Positions 6,301-7,942 of a stretch of DNA of 7,942 bases are shown here, piece by piece (positions within the stretch are counted from its first letter, which is position 1; every line of letters starts with the position of its first letter). The notes beneath the pieces are model-generated. The model did no database searches, was not told the DNA's origin, and worked only from the letters and a program-made list of their open reading frames with translations. A program made the translations under genes and the position numbers. The DNA is taken from contig JAITBB010000028.1 of the NCBI GenBank assembly GCA_031283795.1, forward strand, positions 1 through 7,942. The letters are read 5' to 3'. The stretch comes from Rickettsiales bacterium. Its GTDB lineage: Bacteria; Pseudomonadota; Alphaproteobacteria; Rickettsiales; UBA1997.

Positions 6301-7942
6301 CAGTAGTGATGGTGCTAAAAATCAAAGCCTTGCCAAGACTGATCTTGAGAGATATGGCTGTATAAAGTTTAACTCTCCAACGGCTGGCTATGGACTTTAC
6401 GGCTGTAAGATTCCCAAGGATGACAGTAGCTATATAACCATGTCTCAGAATCCTTCAACCGCCATTAACGGCATGGATGTGGATAATCTAGACAATCTCA
6501 AAAAACCGAAGGATGCCAAACTCAAGCTAAGTATCTGTTCCAGATATCCCAGTGATGTGGAAAAGGATGGAAAATGCGGCTATAGAGAGGGGAGCGCCTT
6601 CAAAGATACCTGCGTTGACATCACTGATTCCGGAGAGGCAACTCTTGAGGATACCAGTAGCCACTGTTGGTTCTTTACAGAGTCTAGCGGAGGTAGTAGA
6701 TTTCGCTCCGAGCAGAGAACAAAGAGGGACATTCTAGTCTTCAGGGATTTCCACACCTACCACTACTGCTATTCGGATATAAGTAAAGAGTTCAAAGATG
6801 GCATAAGTGCTGCAATCATATCGGGAGAAGGAGCACTGGCGGGCACCGCGCTTGCCGCAGTTGTATGCATTGCCCCATGTTTAGCTACTATTCCCTTCTA
6901 TCCAGTCTGTCTGGGTGTTTGCAGTGGAGCGACGATTCTCATAACAATCGGAGCATTTATGCTAGCCAGAATAGAAGACTGGCAAATTAATCTGCAGAAC
7001 GATATTCAGATTGCACGCGGCTATAACAGTGTCGCTGGCTACGAAGAAAAGGGATTCATCAGTAAGGCGTTTTTGACCGATAACAACAACTACGCATATA
7101 TATTCTATCCAAGATATGATGACATAGAGAAGGATCTTAAAAGTAAACTTGAAAATAATCTGAGCAATGGCCAGAGGTTCTTCCATAGAAATACAACCGG
7201 CAGCGAGATAATAAAAAAATGCAACATCAGTAATTTGTTTGTAGAGTCTAACAATTGCAATGGTATTGATAGCTGTGACTACAGCTATGGATACAATAAA
7301 CTGAAGGATGATGGTTCTGTCGAAGGGGTCTGCAATGAGGGAGATCTGGAGAAATGTCTACACGCCACCCAGACAGCCTGTCTGAAAGCCTATGGTGTCA
7401 GCTTTGTAAAAAACTCGGGCATAGACGATGATTTTCTGACCAAATCGGGTGGTTTCCTAAAGCACTTTAAAGATGGTGACATAACAAAGGAAGACTGGGG
7501 AACTTCCAGTAATAAGGACAATCGCGGCTACGTACCGGTCGATGTAATTTATTTCACAAAGGACAAACAGAGTGTAGAGAATCTGAAGGCTAATGCGAAT
7601 TGTAAACTTGGGGCCTATGGGGATCCGGTCGGTGACCTGTCAAGGTGTAGAGGTTTTGAGCACGAAGGAGTTTTCTACACGGAAAGTCAGGCGGCTAAAA
7701 TGCCTCTGCTAACTTCACCGTTCCTGTTTTACACTCTAATCACACCGAGAAACACGCCGGAGTTATTTGATCCGACTCTAATAATAACCGGCTACTATCG
7801 CTTCTCTGACCTCACTAGTGAGAGAAGTTACAACAGACCGGATGATGTGATTCTAGATTTTTTTAACCCCAAAATTAGATATGACTACTCGTTTCTCGGA
7901 GGGGTCAATGACCCGGACTTCGAAAACTTGTTGGCCTACGAG
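3395..7942 (+). CDS. Giant cysteine-rich exported protein, at least 1,516 residues, C-terminus beyond the window
   Basis: The frame runs without a stop from ATG 3395 to the final base. I do not recognise a family. Residues 1-38 look like a signal peptide: charged start (MEKRED, R13, R16), a hydrophobic core (about 18-31, ALAVGVGCCFLVGY) and a possible cleavage site after MAA (36-38). The mature part is rich in asparagine, aspartate, tyrosine and lysine and has about 57 cysteines in 1,478 residues, as expected for a disulfide-bonded periplasmic or surface protein. Four C-x6-C pairs recur at residues 180, 232, 287 and 334. Residues 412-633 hold degenerate repeats containing CYLKxC and L[ST]xxE. 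Residues 837-907 form a nine-cysteine knot. The only clear membrane-type segment is a hairpin at about 1137-1191. After it the sequence is again soluble and cysteine-containing to residue 1516. Codon use matches the neighbours, so recent transfer is not evident. Possible identities are an oversized VirB6-like secretion component, whose multi-helix domain would have to lie beyond the window, or a surface adhesin/effector. Confidence 0.9.
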   Translation, partial: MEKREDYFCLVLRSIRSALAVGVGCCFLVGYGREGMAADYMDCQDISVINELADADFISSKKVTVGTKRSLADLQITYYNFLQPPGEASSGNKLFVPVRKDANIGGEFLTCNFANDAVFECENSRLWGASGCTRTTKIRETTGGTASVEINDCAKFDNQKLVEGTSTNPNDANELEKLACYPQNHICNKYKEDIFNNYFNVDGLHFTAEATSTGKFFIYKKLAIPEGASRNCNLVKFSCDMKLKNDSPANGKNIVFKNSTYDNNQKFINNVLAGLGDMAFFKLVGLCIKGNAACLDVLNARHYYKYVNGSSIDSQTTIYYFKKNIIYHNIGVLCNKYLPTCQEIEVDGALSNVLYNNSNNGNDFENRRDFYSDHKNKVQEENLWFVNNNNFANYACLAVHGSDANMNKDVGYCSDLNEEKNNLKYPNGLQTMGSISGDGNLISVPNCYLKSCIDLTPEEFLMIVQNGTKTNKYCSEYRWLSNSKGFKYFPKEKPPYCSDLEEVSGKGEQLVFRQYLFQHNGCDSSDVNANGVCRNPRDIYYSYGGGLNKEKDNCYLKNCYSLSGDERSKISEARLTSIGFELERSYALSSVGGVESAYDESKIPIYCDNGFLFMKDTDNFSDFDYLNLNLIPCFELSPEQMMKIASVGSVNMVLFTDIFKNYNTNNVYKFCRTHYIPLDIIDEKHDENTLFLDYVLTIADETARASANGSYSEFFALGGLGQMSVYNGKKMNDVIFAIPVRVASEYRKVSFSHSDLRDFSDRNMYTNVCEYIDNNFLYYNADIKTHDKTKAKDNPKLSAVLENVKRKNGPYAACLNASNASNTKGFIVSDTNIPVVCRNCVTATNQDECLYNNDECKAYAYQYGCRVQHCSGESLKYCEEEDNILNRIVDCGKYKGGPNSYKNYFDCGLYYSTSDNEKKIFKDFETLIGANNISYIQKACDSTLPLEDTRPIISPDTLSKLIKPYKTTASSDGAKNQSLAKTDLERYGCIKFNSPTAGYGLYGCKIPKDDSSYITMSQNPSTAINGMDVDNLDNLKKPKDAKLKLSICSRYPSDVEKDGKCGYREGSAFKDTCVDITDSGEATLEDTSSHCWFFTESSGGSRFRSEQRTKRDILVFRDFHTYHYCYSDISKEFKDGISAAIISGEGALAGTALAAVVCIAPCLATIPFYPVCLGVCSGATILITIGAFMLARIEDWQINLQNDIQIARGYNSVAGYEEKGFISKAFLTDNNNYAYIFYPRYDDIEKDLKSKLENNLSNGQRFFHRNTTGSEIIKKCNISNLFVESNNCNGIDSCDYSYGYNKLKDDGSVEGVCNEGDLEKCLHATQTACLKAYGVSFVKNSGIDDDFLTKSGGFLKHFKDGDITKEDWGTSSNKDNRGYVPVDVIYFTKDKQSVENLKANANCKLGAYGDPVGDLSRCRGFEHEGVFYTESQAAKMPLLTSPFLFYTLITPRNTPELFDPTLIITGYYRFSDLTSERSYNRPDDVILDFFNPKIRYDYSFLGGVNDPDFENLLAYE
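3932..4417 (+). repeat. Series of four C-x6-C cysteine pairs about 50 residues apart in the giant protein
   Basis: Within the giant protein, cysteines pair at 180/187, 232/239, 287/294 and 334/341, each separated by exactly six residues and starting 52, 55 and 47 residues apart. The segments between them share a loose pattern of a strand with aromatic and lysine residues (FFIYKKLAIP, TIYYFKKNIIY), and CNKY occurs at both C187 and C334. This suggests degenerate tandem domains of about 50 residues, each with its own disulfide. The nucleotide sequences have diverged, so this is a protein-level repeat. Confidence 0.55.
4628..5293 (+). repeat. Degenerate protein repeats with YC(S)D and CYLKxC / L[ST]xxE motifs
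   Basis: Three successive units occur in the giant protein. Unit 1 has YCSDLNE at 412-418 and NCYLKSCIDLTPEE from 446. Unit 2 has YCSDLEE at 496-502 and NCYLKNCYSLSGDE from 553. Unit 3 has YCDNG from 606 and PCFELSPEQ from 632. The tyrosine-cysteine starts are 84 and 110 residues apart because the intervening loops vary in length. Each CYLK or CFEL motif leads into a helix-like acidic segment. This points to duplication of a small disulfide-stabilised domain. Confidence 0.7.
6803..6967 (+). other. Hydrophobic hairpin with two C-x3-C pairs in the giant protein
   Basis: Residues about 1137-1164 and 1168-1191 are two hydrophobic stretches joined by a short Pro-Phe-Tyr-Pro turn. The first has small residues with glycines at 1144, 1146 and 1150. 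Cysteines 1158/1162 and 1172/1176 form two C-x3-C pairs placed symmetrically around the turn. A hairpin leaves the flanking soluble regions on the same side of a membrane. It could anchor the protein or insert into a target membrane; nothing here decides which. Confidence 0.65.

Noticed and set aside
3395..7942. Firm assignment of the giant protein to VirB6 or to the cysteine-rich conjugation protein TraN
   Set aside because: Only one hairpin is visible, not the multi-helix VirB6 domain, and no recognisable TraN signature was seen beyond cysteine richness. Both remain hypotheses only.

Overview
The window looks like a stretch of a bacterial chromosome, most likely from an alphaproteobacterium and possibly a member of the Rickettsiales. 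That placement is an inference. It rests on the style of the RecJ and SSB sequences, base composition judged by eye in the low 40s percent GC, heavy use of ATA, AGA, AGG and CTA codons, and the pairing of a few housekeeping genes with one enormous lineage-specific exported protein. No rRNA, tRNA, transposase or CRISPR array is visible.

Left part (1-1273, plus strand): the C-terminal three quarters of recJ, the single-strand-specific 5'-3' DNA exonuclease, cut by the window edge. Facing it, only 22 bases away, is the end of a minus-strand gene group read right to left: ssb (2792-2277), an unrecognised 137-residue lysine/aspartate-rich protein with one C-terminal membrane segment (2249-1836), and a small lipoprotein-like protein resembling LptE (1826-1296). 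The last two genes are separated by 9 bases, and the ribosome-binding site of the second overlaps the stop codon of the first, so they are probably cotranscribed and perhaps translationally coupled.

Middle (2805-3149): a roughly 345-base non-coding interval between the divergent ssb and rightward genes. It holds a good sigma-70-like promoter candidate for the plus strand (2851-2879), an overlapping TATAAT on the minus strand, and small inverted repeats.

Right part (3150 to the end, plus strand): a 66-residue hydrophilic protein starting at GTG (3150-3350), then one uninterrupted reading frame from ATG 3395 to the last base (1,516 codons, no stop). This giant protein is the main point of interest. 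It has a signal peptide, about 57 cysteines in the visible mature chain, evenly spaced cysteine pairs and degenerate repeats in its first 650 residues, a cysteine-dense knot near residues 837-907, and a single hydrophobic hairpin near residues 1137-1191 carrying two C-x3-C pairs. I do not recognise the family. An oversized VirB6-like type IV secretion component or a secreted/surface adhesin are two possibilities, neither demonstrated here.

Functionally, recJ and ssb are DNA replication/repair genes, the LptE-like lipoprotein would act in the outer membrane, and the giant protein would act in or beyond the periplasm. I see no evidence that they form one pathway. The plus-strand pair (66-residue protein and giant protein, 44 bases apart) is the likely accessory unit.
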